64,000 nt of DNA from Yanshouia hominis (GTDB taxonomy: Bacteria > Bacillota > Clostridia > Oscillospirales > Ruminococcaceae), in assembly GCA_014385025.1 (NCBI GenBank), contig JACRTB010000012.1, forward strand, positions 1-64,000, read 5' to 3'. Both the position numbers and the translations under genes were made by a program. Positions 39,687 through 48,853 of this stretch are shown piece by piece; within the stretch, counting starts at the first letter, position 1; every line of letters begins with the position of its first letter. The notes under the pieces are model-generated. The model was not told the DNA's origin. It searched no databases and saw nothing but the letters and a program-made list of their open reading frames with translations.

Positions 39687-40871
39687 TTATTTCCAAAACA
39701 ATTCTTTGTTCGCATGAGTAAACAGTTCAAAGCTATTTTCGGTAATAAGCAGGGTATCTTCAACGTTGTAGCTGCCCAGCTTGGAGCTGTAGTAAGGCGC
39801 CTCGATACAGAAGATCATGCCCGGCTCAAAAGTCCCAGGATTGGAATTGGAAATAAAGGGATAATCTTCGCCTCTAAGGGGACTCAGCGAGTGACCAAAG
39901 TGTCCACGTTTGAACGCGGGGATTTTCTTCTGCACCAAAGCCATCATGGCGTTGAATACATCCGCACACTTTACACCCGGGCCGATCATGGAAAGCCCCA
40001 GTGCATATGCATCATACATCAGGTCATAGATTTCCCTGCACTCAGGATCAAGTTTATTTCCAACGACGAATGTTCTTCCCAAGTCTGCAATATAGCCCTT
40101 TCTCATGACACCTCCGTCAAGCCTGACAATATCGCCATTCCTAAGGGGATGAGATCTTGGAATATAGGCAGTCGAATAATACTCACTGTAGGTATGTGCC
40201 TGACGGATTCCATGAACTTCTTTGGACTGCATATATCCATACATAGAAAAGTACTGCATAATGTCCTCTTCCGTCATACCAACATCAATGGCCGCCGCCG
40301 TCATCATCATCTGACGTTCAGACATGATCGAGTTTTCGCGAATTACTTCGATTTCCCATGGAGTTTTAAACTTTCGTGCCTCAATCAGAAGGCTGTTGCA
40401 GTCAACAAGACTTTCCCTGCCGTATACGCCGGCCAAATACTCAAATTTGGAATAAGAAAGCGTGGCATTTTCGATGCCAAGCTTCTTAATTGGATGTCCA
40501 AAGCCGCTCAGCACCTCAACAGCCAGCTTCATGACCTTGTTCGGATCTGGTTGGGTCGGTTTTTGACCTTCATCTGGGAAATCAGCAATATAAAGCCAGA
40601 TCGGATAAGTGACCACATTCACGTCAGGGCATTCGAGCGCCACAGATTGTGACTCGAATTGGCTGCAAATAACAGTACACTTCCCATCTTTTGGTACGAC
40701 CACAAGCGTATTGCCAACCTGACCGTTATTATACACGCTTCTGCTGGCAAAGCCCGAAGCAAAAAACATGGACTCTGCGGAAGAAAGCAAAAGGGCATCA
40801 AATCCATCTATGTCCATCTGCTTTTGCAGCTTCAGCTGGAAATCAATCTGGTTTCTGGTCAATGCCATCAT
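39687..40871 (-). CDS. M24-family metallopeptidase (Xaa-Pro dipeptidase/creatinase-like)
   Basis: A 394-residue two-domain protein: creatinase-like N-domain (1-150) and pita-bread catalytic domain. All five metal ligands can be seen: Asp in VRLDGG, Asp in ADLGRT, His in HFGHS, Glu in CIEAP and Glu in VEDTL. Members hydrolyse Xaa-Pro dipeptides or cyclic/N-substituted amino acid derivatives such as creatine. Given the surrounding amino-acid catabolism genes, it probably releases the amino acid processed by the neighbours. The exact substrate cannot be told. Confidence 0.9.
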   Translation of the reverse strand: MMALTRNQIDFQLKLQKQMDIDGFDALLLSSAESMFFASGFASRSVYNNGQVGNTLVVVPKDGKCTVICSQFESQSVALECPDVNVVTYPIWLYIADFPDEGQKPTQPDPNKVMKLAVEVLSGFGHPIKKLGIENATLSYSKFEYLAGVYGRESLVDCNSLLIEARKFKTPWEIEVIRENSIMSERQMMMTAAAIDVGMTEEDIMQYFSMYGYMQSKEVHGIRQAHTYSEYYSTAYIPRSHPLRNGDIVRLDGGVMRKGYIADLGRTFVVGNKLDPECREIYDLMYDAYALGLSMIGPGVKCADVFNAMMALVQKKIPAFKRGHFGHSLSPLRGEDYPFISNSNPGTFEPGMIFCIEAPYYSSKLGSYNVEDTLLITENSFELFTHANKELFWK

Positions 40872-40948
40872 GACACATCCTTTTTGTTATAAATCAAATA
40901 AACTGTTTTAAACAATTATAACCACAGAATCAGCAGCAGCGGAATCCG

Positions 40949-41581
40949 CTACTTTTCCTGAATGACCGCGCGGTCCTTAAAATAGCCCTCTGCGCAATAG
41001 ATGGCCGCGGCGGGATTGTGACCCGTGACACGATCCTTGGCGACCAGGGTGGTGACCGGGGCCTTGGAATATTTATAGAAGAAGGAATCGTGACCCACGC
41101 ACAAACCTAAGCAGATATTAAACTGGGTTCCCGCCTGATTGAGTAACTGCGCCTGAGCAATCGGATTGCACATCGACTCGTGCGTCCCGGGTCTGAGAAG
41201 CATCTCCTCAGGATACCCCACCTTGGTTTTCGGAATCCCCCCTGTTTTGCAGATAACCGAGTGAACCTCAAACCCCTGCTGGCGCAGCAGGCGGTCTACA
41301 ATTGCCGCCTCTTTTTTCAAACCGGCGCAGAAGCCGATGCCGAGGCGGGTATAGCCCATCCTCTTGGCAAATTCAGCCACTTCCCGGAGACGCGGCCAAC
41401 GGCAATATCCCAAATATTCTATCGCGGTACTGGTAAGGTAAAATTCATGGTTTTCAGGTTTAAAATACTCTTCTAAAACGTTATCAAAATATTCTTTGTC
41501 CAACATGGGGCAGTTCTTCGGCATCTTATCCAACTCACCGGAACGGCAGGCCATGATGGCGCATTGGGCACAAGTGAACAT
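40949..41581 (-). CDS. DUF1847 cysteine-rich protein
   Basis: A 210-residue protein with an N-terminal CAQCAIMAC motif and more cysteines (GYCRWPR, GFCAGLKKE, CNPIAQA, GLCVGHDSFF), the DUF1847 pattern. It is likely metal- or cluster-binding; the biochemical role is unknown. ATAAGGAGTGC precedes the ATG. It lies between the M24 peptidase and the thiol-redox protein, all on the minus strand, and may act with the latter. Confidence 0.85.
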   Translation of the reverse strand: MFTCAQCAIMACRSGELDKMPKNCPMLDKEYFDNVLEEYFKPENHEFYLTSTAIEYLGYCRWPRLREVAEFAKRMGYTRLGIGFCAGLKKEAAIVDRLLRQQGFEVHSVICKTGGIPKTKVGYPEEMLLRPGTHESMCNPIAQAQLLNQAGTQFNICLGLCVGHDSFFYKYSKAPVTTLVAKDRVTGHNPAAAIYCAEGYFKDRAVIQEK

Positions 41582-41670
41582 GCAATCAGCACTCCTTATA
41601 AGAAGAAAATAGAGATCAATTCACACTGCGGCGACATAGTGGCGATAAACCTGAGAAGCGTGCGCCGCAG

Positions 41671-43365
41671 CTATAATTTGACGCCGCAGGGGTGGGTGGG
41701 GCTGGCATCAAACCCGTTTTCACCGGCAATCAAATCATAGAACCGGTATCCGCCGGAGAAATTGTAGCAGTCAAACCCGTTCTGGCTCAGAATACGGCAG
41801 GCAATATAGCTTCGCAGGGCGCTGAAGCAGTTAACGTAGACCGATCTGCCTTTATCCAACTCTCCGAGACGGCTGCGCAGTGCATCCAAGGGGATGTTAA
41901 CAGCATGGGGAATATGGCCATTTTGAAACTCATCCTCATTGCGCACATCCAAAAGGATAATATCCCGGCGGGAAAACAGGTCCTTTAAATCAGTCCAGTG
42001 GAACTGTTTGACCAGCCCCTTTCGAACGTTCTCAATAACAAAGCCAGCCATATTCACCGGATCCTTAGCGGAGGAATAGGGCGGTGCATAGGCAAGATCC
42101 AATTCCTCCAGATCTTCGGCAGTCGCCCCTGATTGAATAGCGGTTGCCATCACGTCGATGCGTTTGTCAACCCCTTCAAAGCCTACAATCTGTGCACCAA
42201 TGACCGCTCCATTTTCCGGCAGAAAAAGCGTTTTTAGGGTCAAATTCGTAGCGCCGGGATAATACGTGGCATGAGAGGCCGAGTAGGTCACCACCCGGTC
42301 ATAGGCCATTCCCGCGGCCTTGGCCATCTTTTCGTTCAAGCCGGTAGATGCGACGGTCATATCAAACAATTTGATGACGGTAGAACCCATTGCCCCATCA
42401 TAGGTGCTGTTCAGGCCGCAAATATTGTTGGCTGCAATGCGGCCCTGCTTATTAGCCGGTCCTGCCAGAGAAATCAAAGATTTTGACCCACTGACGGCGT
42501 GACGGATTTCCACTGCGTCCCCCACGGCATAAATATCGGGTACGGAGGTTTCCATTCGCCCGTTTACCACAATAGAACCCTTTGCGCCAAGCTCCAGACC
42601 CGCATCCCTGGCCAGATGGGAATCCGGTTCCACACCCACGCCCAAAATGACCAGATCAGTTTCGATGGCTTCTCCGCTTTCCAGCAGAACCCGGACACTT
42701 TTCTGCGTGCCTTCGTAGCATCGAACGGGAGAAAATGTACGCAAATCGACGCCCTTGGAACGCAGATATGCGTGAACCTGACAGGCCATGTCAAAGTCCA
42801 GAGAAGGCATCACCTGTGCGCTTCGCTGCAGCAGTGTGACTGAAATTCCCGTATGGAGCAGGTTCTCTGCCATTTCCAGACCGATGAAACCTCCGCCCAC
42901 CACAACAGCATGGCGAGGCTTTTTTTCTTCCAAATAGTTTTGTATCTGATAGGCGTCCTCCACTGTCCGCAGCGTCAGAATCCGAGGGTCATCAACGCCC
43001 GGAAGCGCCGGACGCACCGCCTTCGCTCCGGGAGACAGGATCAGTTTGTCATAGGTCTCTGTGTATTCGCTTCCATCCTCCAAGCGCCTGACCAAGACGG
43101 TTTTGGCCGCAGGGTCGATGGACAGAGCTTCCTGCCTTACCCGCACTTCAATGTTGAACCGGCTGTAAAAGCTTTGGGGAGTCTGCAGCGTCAGCTTGTT
43201 CTTGTCGCAGATCACTCCGCCAACATAGTAAGGCAAGCCGCAGTTTGCATAAGATACAAAGCCTGTGCGTTCAAGAACGATGATCTCTGCCTGCTCATTT
43301 AAACGCCGCAAACGGGCTGCGGCGGAAGCGCCGCCGGCAACGCCGCCGATAATCACTACCTTCAA
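41671..43365 (-). CDS. CoA-disulfide reductase-like FAD oxidoreductase fused to rhodanese
   Basis: A 564-residue fusion. The TTG at 43365 follows GGAGAGG by 5 nt. It has FAD-binding VVIIGGVAGGASAAARLRRL, the active-site Cys in SYANCGLPYYVGG (about residue 43), NAD-binding VVVGGGFIGLEMAENL (about 155) and AVGDA. The C-terminal rhodanese domain (about 450-545) has candidate persulfide Cys in VNCFSALRSY. Related enzymes reduce CoA disulfides, persulfides or polysulfides with NAD(P)H. In this island it may handle thiol or sulfur released from the substrate. It is transcribed just after the GntR regulator gene. Confidence 0.88.
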   Translation of the reverse strand: MKVVIIGGVAGGASAAARLRRLNEQAEIIVLERTGFVSYANCGLPYYVGGVICDKNKLTLQTPQSFYSRFNIEVRVRQEALSIDPAAKTVLVRRLEDGSEYTETYDKLILSPGAKAVRPALPGVDDPRILTLRTVEDAYQIQNYLEEKKPRHAVVVGGGFIGLEMAENLLHTGISVTLLQRSAQVMPSLDFDMACQVHAYLRSKGVDLRTFSPVRCYEGTQKSVRVLLESGEAIETDLVILGVGVEPDSHLARDAGLELGAKGSIVVNGRMETSVPDIYAVGDAVEIRHAVSGSKSLISLAGPANKQGRIAANNICGLNSTYDGAMGSTVIKLFDMTVASTGLNEKMAKAAGMAYDRVVTYSASHATYYPGATNLTLKTLFLPENGAVIGAQIVGFEGVDKRIDVMATAIQSGATAEDLEELDLAYAPPYSSAKDPVNMAGFVIENVRKGLVKQFHWTDLKDLFSRRDIILLDVRNEDEFQNGHIPHAVNIPLDALRSRLGELDKGRSVYVNCFSALRSYIACRILSQNGFDCYNFSGGYRFYDLIAGENGFDASPTHPCGVKL

Positions 43366-43387
43366 ATACACCTCTCCTTTCATCCCT

Positions 43388-44083
43388 CTACTTATATAAA
43401 ACATCCTTTATGGACGGCAGCTCCGCATTGTACATGGTAACATCAAGATGCTCCACGACGCTGGAAAGAAGCGTCTCTCGATCCATTTCGCGTACTGCTT
43501 TTATAATTTTACCGTGCCGGACTGTGAGCAATGGGCTTCGGGATGTAATCTTCATTTTGGTTCCCGCCTGAAAGAATGCAATCCTGTTTTTTAGGACATC
43601 CCACACTTCGACCATCAAAGCATTTCCACACTTTTCGAAGAAAAAGTCATGGAATCGAACATCGTAATCGATGCTGGCCAAGATGTCGCCGCTTTTTATA
43701 TTGATATCCGCCATTTCGCATTGCAGATTCAGATAGTCGGCATCGGCGGGCGTCAGATGCTCAAAAGCCAGACTGCAAGCCAATGGCTCCAGTACCTTCC
43801 GGACACATATAATGTCATTTGCATATTCCCGGGTCAATATAGTTACATACGTTCCACGATAGGGAAAGACCACTAAGAGGCCCTGATTGGCCAGCATCGC
43901 AAACGCCTGACGTACAGGAGTAATGCTGAATCCCAATTCTTTGGCGACTTTTGCTTCGACAAGCCGTGTTCCCGGCTCTAATTTTTGCGTGAGAATAGCT
44001 TTACGAAGCGTTTCATAGACACGGGAGCTGGTGCTTTTGCCCCGGGCAGAATCGTTGCGGGATTCAGCAGTATAATATTCCAT
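43388..44083 (-). CDS. GntR-family (FCD domain) transcriptional regulator
   Basis: A 231-residue regulator: winged HTH at 18-85 (AKVAKELGFSITPVRQAFAMLANQGLL) and an all-helical FCD effector domain (90-220). GGAAAGGAAGGATC precedes the ATG. It lies 22 nt upstream of the reductase gene on the same strand, so both may be co-transcribed. FCD regulators usually respond to a carboxylate or amino acid. It may bind the paired operator-like palindromes at 50865-50894, which is untested. Confidence 0.9.
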   Translation of the reverse strand: MEYYTAESRNDSARGKSTSSRVYETLRKAILTQKLEPGTRLVEAKVAKELGFSITPVRQAFAMLANQGLLVVFPYRGTYVTILTREYANDIICVRKVLEPLACSLAFEHLTPADADYLNLQCEMADINIKSGDILASIDYDVRFHDFFFEKCGNALMVEVWDVLKNRIAFFQAGTKMKITSRSPLLTVRHGKIIKAVREMDRETLLSSVVEHLDVTMYNAELPSIKDVLYK

Positions 44084-44619
44084 GTAAATGATCCTTCCTT
44101 TCCCCTATGCAGAAAACCTAAAATAGAATATCGGCTGCCTCTTCAAATTTTATGAAGCTTGCGGGATAAACTGACGAACGGTCCACCGCCGCTGTTTGCT
44201 GATTGAGGTGTTCCGCCACTTTGTCAATACAGCAGATATGCTGCTCATAAAATCAGGAATTTGCAGTTTTATCCTTACAGCGGCTCATTAAAAATTTTCG
44301 ACATTGTTATGGCAATCAAATATCTCATGCTTAGGCATCAGGTCCCTTTCTCCTCATGGAAGAATGGACAGCCGCCGATCGACATCACCCTTAAGCACGC
44401 AACGCTTGATTTGCTGTTTTCACTTTGGGATGCAAAATTTATATGAATGTTCCATATTATTACTGTCCTTATTGTAACATCCCGAGCGGTTCTGTGCAAG
44501 AACGGGAAAGGCAGGATGCGGTTTATCTTCTGCAGCGGGGTAAGATAAGTGCTGCCGGACGCGGCAAATGGGACTCTTTTTTGAAATGGCCGCACCTCTT
44601 TCGCAGATCCATTCCGGTC
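44084..44619. other. Non-coding stretch between PhzF and GntR genes
   Basis: Frames on both strands here lack ribosome binding sites and resemble nothing. A dyad AGCAG/CTGCT (about 44232-44246) is the only visible element; a TTGACA on the minus strand near 44219 has no good -10 partner. It presumably holds the GntR promoter. Confidence 0.4.
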
Positions 44620-45411
44620 TTATTCCGTTCCGCCGATCCCGGAAAGTTCCCCCGCCATATAGAGTACGCATGCCCCGGAAAGCAGGACCTTCTCATTCTC
44701 GCACCTGCAATAAAGGATACCGCCACGGCCGGAAGCCTGATAAGCTTTCAATTCGTTCTTCCCAATCTTTCGGGACCAATACGGCGCTATATGGCAATGC
44801 GCGGAACCGCACGCCTCCTCTTCCGCCATACGATTATGGGGAACAAAAGTGCGTGAAACACAGTCATATCCGGTTCCCTTGGCCGTAACGGAAATCAGCT
44901 TTCCATCAAAATCCATCTTTTCGTTCCACCTTGGCCTGATTTCCCGGATAGTTTGCTCATCTTCATAGACCAGCAAATAGTCCCGGCCGAGATACACGCT
45001 TTTCGGAACCGCCCCTACGGCTTCATACAACTCGTTGGAAAATTCGATCTGCTTCAGATCAAAGGCTTTGAGACAAAGCTCATAGATATCTCGGGGTTTG
45101 CAGGCAACCGTAATCTTACCGGCTAAAGAATGAAATACGATAGACTGGCAGTTATGATCCATAAAGTGATTTACAACATAGGCGGCGGCCAGAGTAGCAT
45201 GACCGCAAAGCCGGATCTCCTTTTTATGGGTAAACCACCGAATCTCATAATCGGCGCCTTTTTTAACCAAAAAGGCAGATTCCGGAACCGCATTCTCTCT
45301 GGACAAGTTAACCAAATCGCTGTCTGAACACCACTCATCCAGCACAACCACGGCCGCAGGACTTCCTTGAAACAATTTGTTTGTAAACGTATCAATTAAG
45401 TATATTTTCAT
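44620..45411 (-). CDS. PhzF-family isomerase/epimerase-like protein (module B)
   Basis: A 263-residue PhzF-like protein with a diaminopimelate-epimerase fold. The N-terminal IDTFTNKLFQGSPAAVVV, the catalytic Glu in NAVPESAFLV (about residue 44) and CGHATLAAAYV and ACGSAHCHIAPYW are typical. The fold performs acid/base isomerisation of amino-acid-like or enamine substrates. It starts 6 nt after the RidA gene, strongly suggesting joint action on an enamine/imine route. The specific reaction is unknown. Confidence 0.88.
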   Translation of the reverse strand: MKIYLIDTFTNKLFQGSPAAVVVLDEWCSDSDLVNLSRENAVPESAFLVKKGADYEIRWFTHKKEIRLCGHATLAAAYVVNHFMDHNCQSIVFHSLAGKITVACKPRDIYELCLKAFDLKQIEFSNELYEAVGAVPKSVYLGRDYLLVYEDEQTIREIRPRWNEKMDFDGKLISVTAKGTGYDCVSRTFVPHNRMAEEEACGSAHCHIAPYWSRKIGKNELKAYQASGRGGILYCRCENEKVLLSGACVLYMAGELSGIGGTE

Positions 45412-45417
45412 GACATA

Positions 45418-45792
45418 TCACTTGACCGCAATTGCTTCAATTTCGCATAAAACATTTTTGGGCAGCGTTCTGACCGCCACGCAGCTTCTTGCCGGTTTCG
45501 ATGTGAAATACTTTGCATACACTTCATTGAACGCGGAAAAGTCCGCCATATCGGCTAAAAAACAAGTTGTTTTGAAAACATGTTCGAAACCAAGGCCGGA
45601 TGCTTCAAGGATAGCTCCGACATTCTTACAACTCTGTTCTGCCTGTGCAGAGATGCCTTCGGGGATCGATCCATCCACAGGATCGGCAGGAATCTGCCCG
45701 GAGGTAAAAATAAAATTATTGATCCGGTAGCCCTGAGAATACGGACCGATTGCCGCCGGAGCATTCTCTGTAAACAATGCTTGCATCTTCAT
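45418..45792 (-). CDS. RidA-family enamine/imine deaminase (module B)
   Basis: A 124-residue RidA protein; start at 45792 (MKMQALFTENAPAAIGPYSQG) after AAAGGA with a 6-nt spacer. It shows the canonical IGPYSQG, FTSGQIP, TTCFLADMADF, and ARSCVAVRTLPKNVLCEIEAIAVK with the catalytic-type Arg in place, closer to classical RidA than the module A copy. It is placed between the TAXI receptor and PhzF genes. It would clear 2-aminoacrylate or related enamines made by the MalY-type lyase of this module. Confidence 0.93.
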   Translation of the reverse strand: MKMQALFTENAPAAIGPYSQGYRINNFIFTSGQIPADPVDGSIPEGISAQAEQSCKNVGAILEASGLGFEHVFKTTCFLADMADFSAFNEVYAKYFTSKPARSCVAVRTLPKNVLCEIEAIAVK

Positions 45793-45903
45793 AACCATTC
45801 CTTTCTGCCGTGCTGCTTGCGCCGTACCTAAGAAAGGATAATTAGGGGCGAATATACAACGCCCCTAATGATCCTACCTTAACGAGCCAAATTATGAGAG
45901 ACC

Positions 45904-46932
45904 TTAAAGAATACCAGCTTCTTTGTAGTATTTCTCAGCGCCGGGATGGATGGGAATAACGGCGCCGGTGAGCGTATTATCCAGGTTAAAGTCCCCGCAC
46001 TTGGGATGAACGTTCTTGAGTGTATCGTTGTTTTCCATAATGGTTTTAACAAAGTTATAGACAAATTCTTCGCTCAGATCCGAACGGCAGATCAGAGTGT
46101 TTAAAGTACCGATGGTCTGAACATCCTCGGAAATACCCTGATATGAACCGCCGGCAATAATCATGGGCGAGAAGAAGGGGTAGTTCTCATGAATATACTC
46201 CGCTTCCTTGTCAACGATGTTGAGAATTTTGATTCCCTTGGTGGCGGCAACGTCGGAAATCGCGGCAAGGGGATACGAGGTGATGTGCATTGCAGCATCC
46301 ACGGTGCCGTCGCTCAGTGCATTCATCATGTCGGCAAGCTGCAGCTGAGTAACTTCCACATCATCGGTTGTCATGCCATAGGCCTCGAGGACGATGGGGA
46401 GATAGTACTGGCAGGTAGTCCCCTGGCTGGCAGCAATCTTGGAACCCTTGAGATCATAAATACTCTCAACGGAAGAATTTGCCGGAACCATAAAATGGAT
46501 GATGGTCTGATATCCGCCGGCGACGTAAGCAAACTGTCCGGCTTCAAGATCAGTGTATTCACGGCCGGCTTCGTAGGCATACATGGCGCCATCGGACATT
46601 GCAACGCACATTTGAGCCTCATTCTCTGCCGTAGCACGGATATTCTGCGCAGTGCCGTTGGAAATTTCAGCAGAAATCGTGTACTCAGGGAATGTTTTCA
46701 TCATCTGGTCGGCGAATGCCGCACAAATCAGAAAGTTATTGCCGCCGGAAGGACCTGCACTGATGCGTACCGTAATCGGTTCAACCTTGACCTCGGCACT
46801 GGAAGCGGATGAGGCGGGGCTGTCCGATGCGGGTGTGGAGGCGGACGCGGCGGATGAAGCCTGATTGCTGCCACAGGCGACAAGGGCCAGAACCATAATC
46901 ACTGCTAGGACTGCGCTGAAAAACTTCTTCAT
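45904..46932 (-). CDS. TAXI-family TRAP substrate-binding lipoprotein, module B
   Basis: A 342-residue receptor; start at 46932 after AAAAGGAGCG. The lipoprotein signal ends in LVAC with Cys20, followed by a Ser/Ala-rich tether. Mature motifs RISAGPSGGNNFLICAAFADQ and GSKIAASQGTTCQYYLPIVLEAYG correspond to the TAXI fold, with a binding-loop sequence different from module A (SGGNNF against SGTYYA), so the ligands probably differ. It lies 28 nt downstream of the module B permease gene on the minus strand. Confidence 0.92.
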   Translation of the reverse strand: MKKFFSAVLAVIMVLALVACGSNQASSAASASTPASDSPASSASSAEVKVEPITVRISAGPSGGNNFLICAAFADQMMKTFPEYTISAEISNGTAQNIRATAENEAQMCVAMSDGAMYAYEAGREYTDLEAGQFAYVAGGYQTIIHFMVPANSSVESIYDLKGSKIAASQGTTCQYYLPIVLEAYGMTTDDVEVTQLQLADMMNALSDGTVDAAMHITSYPLAAISDVAATKGIKILNIVDKEAEYIHENYPFFSPMIIAGGSYQGISEDVQTIGTLNTLICRSDLSEEFVYNFVKTIMENNDTLKNVHPKCGDFNLDNTLTGAVIPIHPGAEKYYKEAGIL

Positions 46933-46960
46933 GGTAACGCTCCTTTTCAATTTTTATCTT

Positions 46961-48838
46961 TTAGTTGACACCGGCCGCTTTTCGTCTGGAAAAAGCGGTA
47001 TGTGCAACATAAAGAACGGCGATAATTGCAATACCGATCAAATCAGTGATCACCCCGGGATGAATCAGCAAAATAGAGGTTCCCAACAGAATCAATGTTT
47101 CCGGTATGCTCGCTTTCCATTTCACAAAGTATTTTTCAACTGTGCAGGACAGACAATACACACCAAGAAGCGCGCTGAGGAAAGCTCTGATAACCTCAAA
47201 CATGCCACCCTGCATTAAAAGCACATTATTATACACAAACATGAACGGAAGGACAAATCCGGAAATTGCTAGACGGAAAGCCACAAATCCGGTCTTGTTC
47301 GGATTGCCTTTGGAAAGTCCCGCCGCGGCATATGCAGCAAGAGCGACAGGAGGGGTGATATTGGAAATCACGCCGAAGTAAAGGACGAACAGATGTGCCG
47401 CCAGCGGCTGAACGCCCAGATCAACCAGTGCAGGGACTACCAATACGACCAGCACCATGTAGGCCGCCGTTGTCGGCATCCCCATGCCCATGATCAGCGA
47501 AGCAACCATCGTCAGTACGAGCAAGACCCAAGTAATTCCCTGAGACAGCTCAAGCAGAATGCCTGAGAGCCGGAAGGCAATTCCGGTTGCCATCACAACA
47601 CCGGTGATGATACCGACGGCGGCGCAGGCAACCGCAACGGGAAGCACACCGTTCACAGATCCGTCAATGATGCGCCTAAAGGATTGATAGTTGATTCTGG
47701 TGTCCGGACTGAGTTCCACCAGAATCAGCGTCATCGCAATGGTATAGAGTCCGGCGCGGGAAACGGTCATGCGGAAGTATCCCATCATGATCAGCAGAGC
47801 AATCAAAGGAAGGGCCAGATAAACTTTGCTCAGGACTGCTTTCTTATCAGGCATCTTCTCAGGAGGAATTCCCTTGAGGCCATTTTTCTTCGCGTTGAGG
47901 TGAACAGTGAGCAGGATGCCGACATAGTACAAAATCGCGGGGATCGCGGCAGCCTTGACGATTTCATAATAGGAAATATTCAAAATTTCCGCGATTAGGA
48001 ATGCGGTCGCTCCCATAACGGGAGGCATGAACTGTCCGCCGGTGGAGGCTGCGGCTTCTACCGCTCCGGCATATTCGTTATCAAATCCTACCTCCTTCAT
48101 CATGGGGATCGTGAAGGTGCCGGTGGAAATAACATTGGCAATTGCGGAACCGCTGATCGAACCGAAGAAGCCGGATGCGACTACCGCTACTTTTGCCGGG
48201 CCACCACAGTATTTTCCGAACCCGAGAGTTGCCAAATCGGTAAAGAATGCGCCAACGCCGGTTTCCTGCATAACCGCACCCAGAATAATGAACAGAACAA
48301 TAAAGGCCGCAGACGAATAGAGAGCGGTGCCAAAAATGCCGTCCGTTCCAAGATACATGACATTGATGAAGCGTTTCAGGCTCATGCCGCTATACTTCAG
48401 GAACGAAGGCAGATACTGTCCCACAAATGCATACAAAATAAATGCACTGATAACAATACAAAGGGAGTTGCCCACAATTCTTCTGGTGCAGTCAAGCAAA
48501 GTAACAATCAAAATAATCCCAAAAATAATATCACTGGTGTAAGTGATTCCCGCGCGCAGCGCGTAAGTGGCGTCAATTCTAATCAGATATGCAATACTTG
48601 CGATAACGCCGACGCAACACAGGATATCCCATAGGCGGGCCGGCATCTTGCGATCGATCTTCACAAATTCACGCAGATAGTAAATTACCATAACGATTCC
48701 AATGTGGAGCGCCTTCTGGCCAACACCGGAAACCACGCCAAATGCCGCGGTGTAAATATGAAAGAATACGTAAAAAAGAGAAATCGCAAAAATGATTTTC
48801 TGCCAGATAGAACCAGATACCTTTTTTGTTTTCTCCAT
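46961..48838 (-). CDS. TRAP transporter fused permease (DctQM-type), module B
   Basis: A 625-residue integral membrane protein; start at 48838 after AAGGGGTG. It has the same fused small-plus-large subunit architecture as the module A permease: Gly-rich GKYCGGPAKVAVVASGFFGSISGSA region near 225, GMGMPTTAAYM near 450 and HLFVLYFGVISNITPPVALAAYA near 485. It pairs with the adjacent TAXI lipoprotein to import a small organic acid or amino acid. It follows the MalY-type gene by 15 nt, indicating one operon from the DUF169 gene through to PhzF. Confidence 0.92.
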   Translation of the reverse strand: MEKTKKVSGSIWQKIIFAISLFYVFFHIYTAAFGVVSGVGQKALHIGIVMVIYYLREFVKIDRKMPARLWDILCCVGVIASIAYLIRIDATYALRAGITYTSDIIFGIILIVTLLDCTRRIVGNSLCIVISAFILYAFVGQYLPSFLKYSGMSLKRFINVMYLGTDGIFGTALYSSAAFIVLFIILGAVMQETGVGAFFTDLATLGFGKYCGGPAKVAVVASGFFGSISGSAIANVISTGTFTIPMMKEVGFDNEYAGAVEAAASTGGQFMPPVMGATAFLIAEILNISYYEIVKAAAIPAILYYVGILLTVHLNAKKNGLKGIPPEKMPDKKAVLSKVYLALPLIALLIMMGYFRMTVSRAGLYTIAMTLILVELSPDTRINYQSFRRIIDGSVNGVLPVAVACAAVGIITGVVMATGIAFRLSGILLELSQGITWVLLVLTMVASLIMGMGMPTTAAYMVLVVLVVPALVDLGVQPLAAHLFVLYFGVISNITPPVALAAYAAAGLSKGNPNKTGFVAFRLAISGFVLPFMFVYNNVLLMQGGMFEVIRAFLSALLGVYCLSCTVEKYFVKWKASIPETLILLGTSILLIHPGVITDLIGIAIIAVLYVAHTAFSRRKAAGVN

Positions 48839-48853
48839 GAGTGTCACCCCTTC

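Noticed and set aside
44425..44856. Plus-strand gene overlapping the PhzF 3' end
   Set aside because: No ribosome binding site, odd composition, and it overlaps a well-supported PhzF gene.
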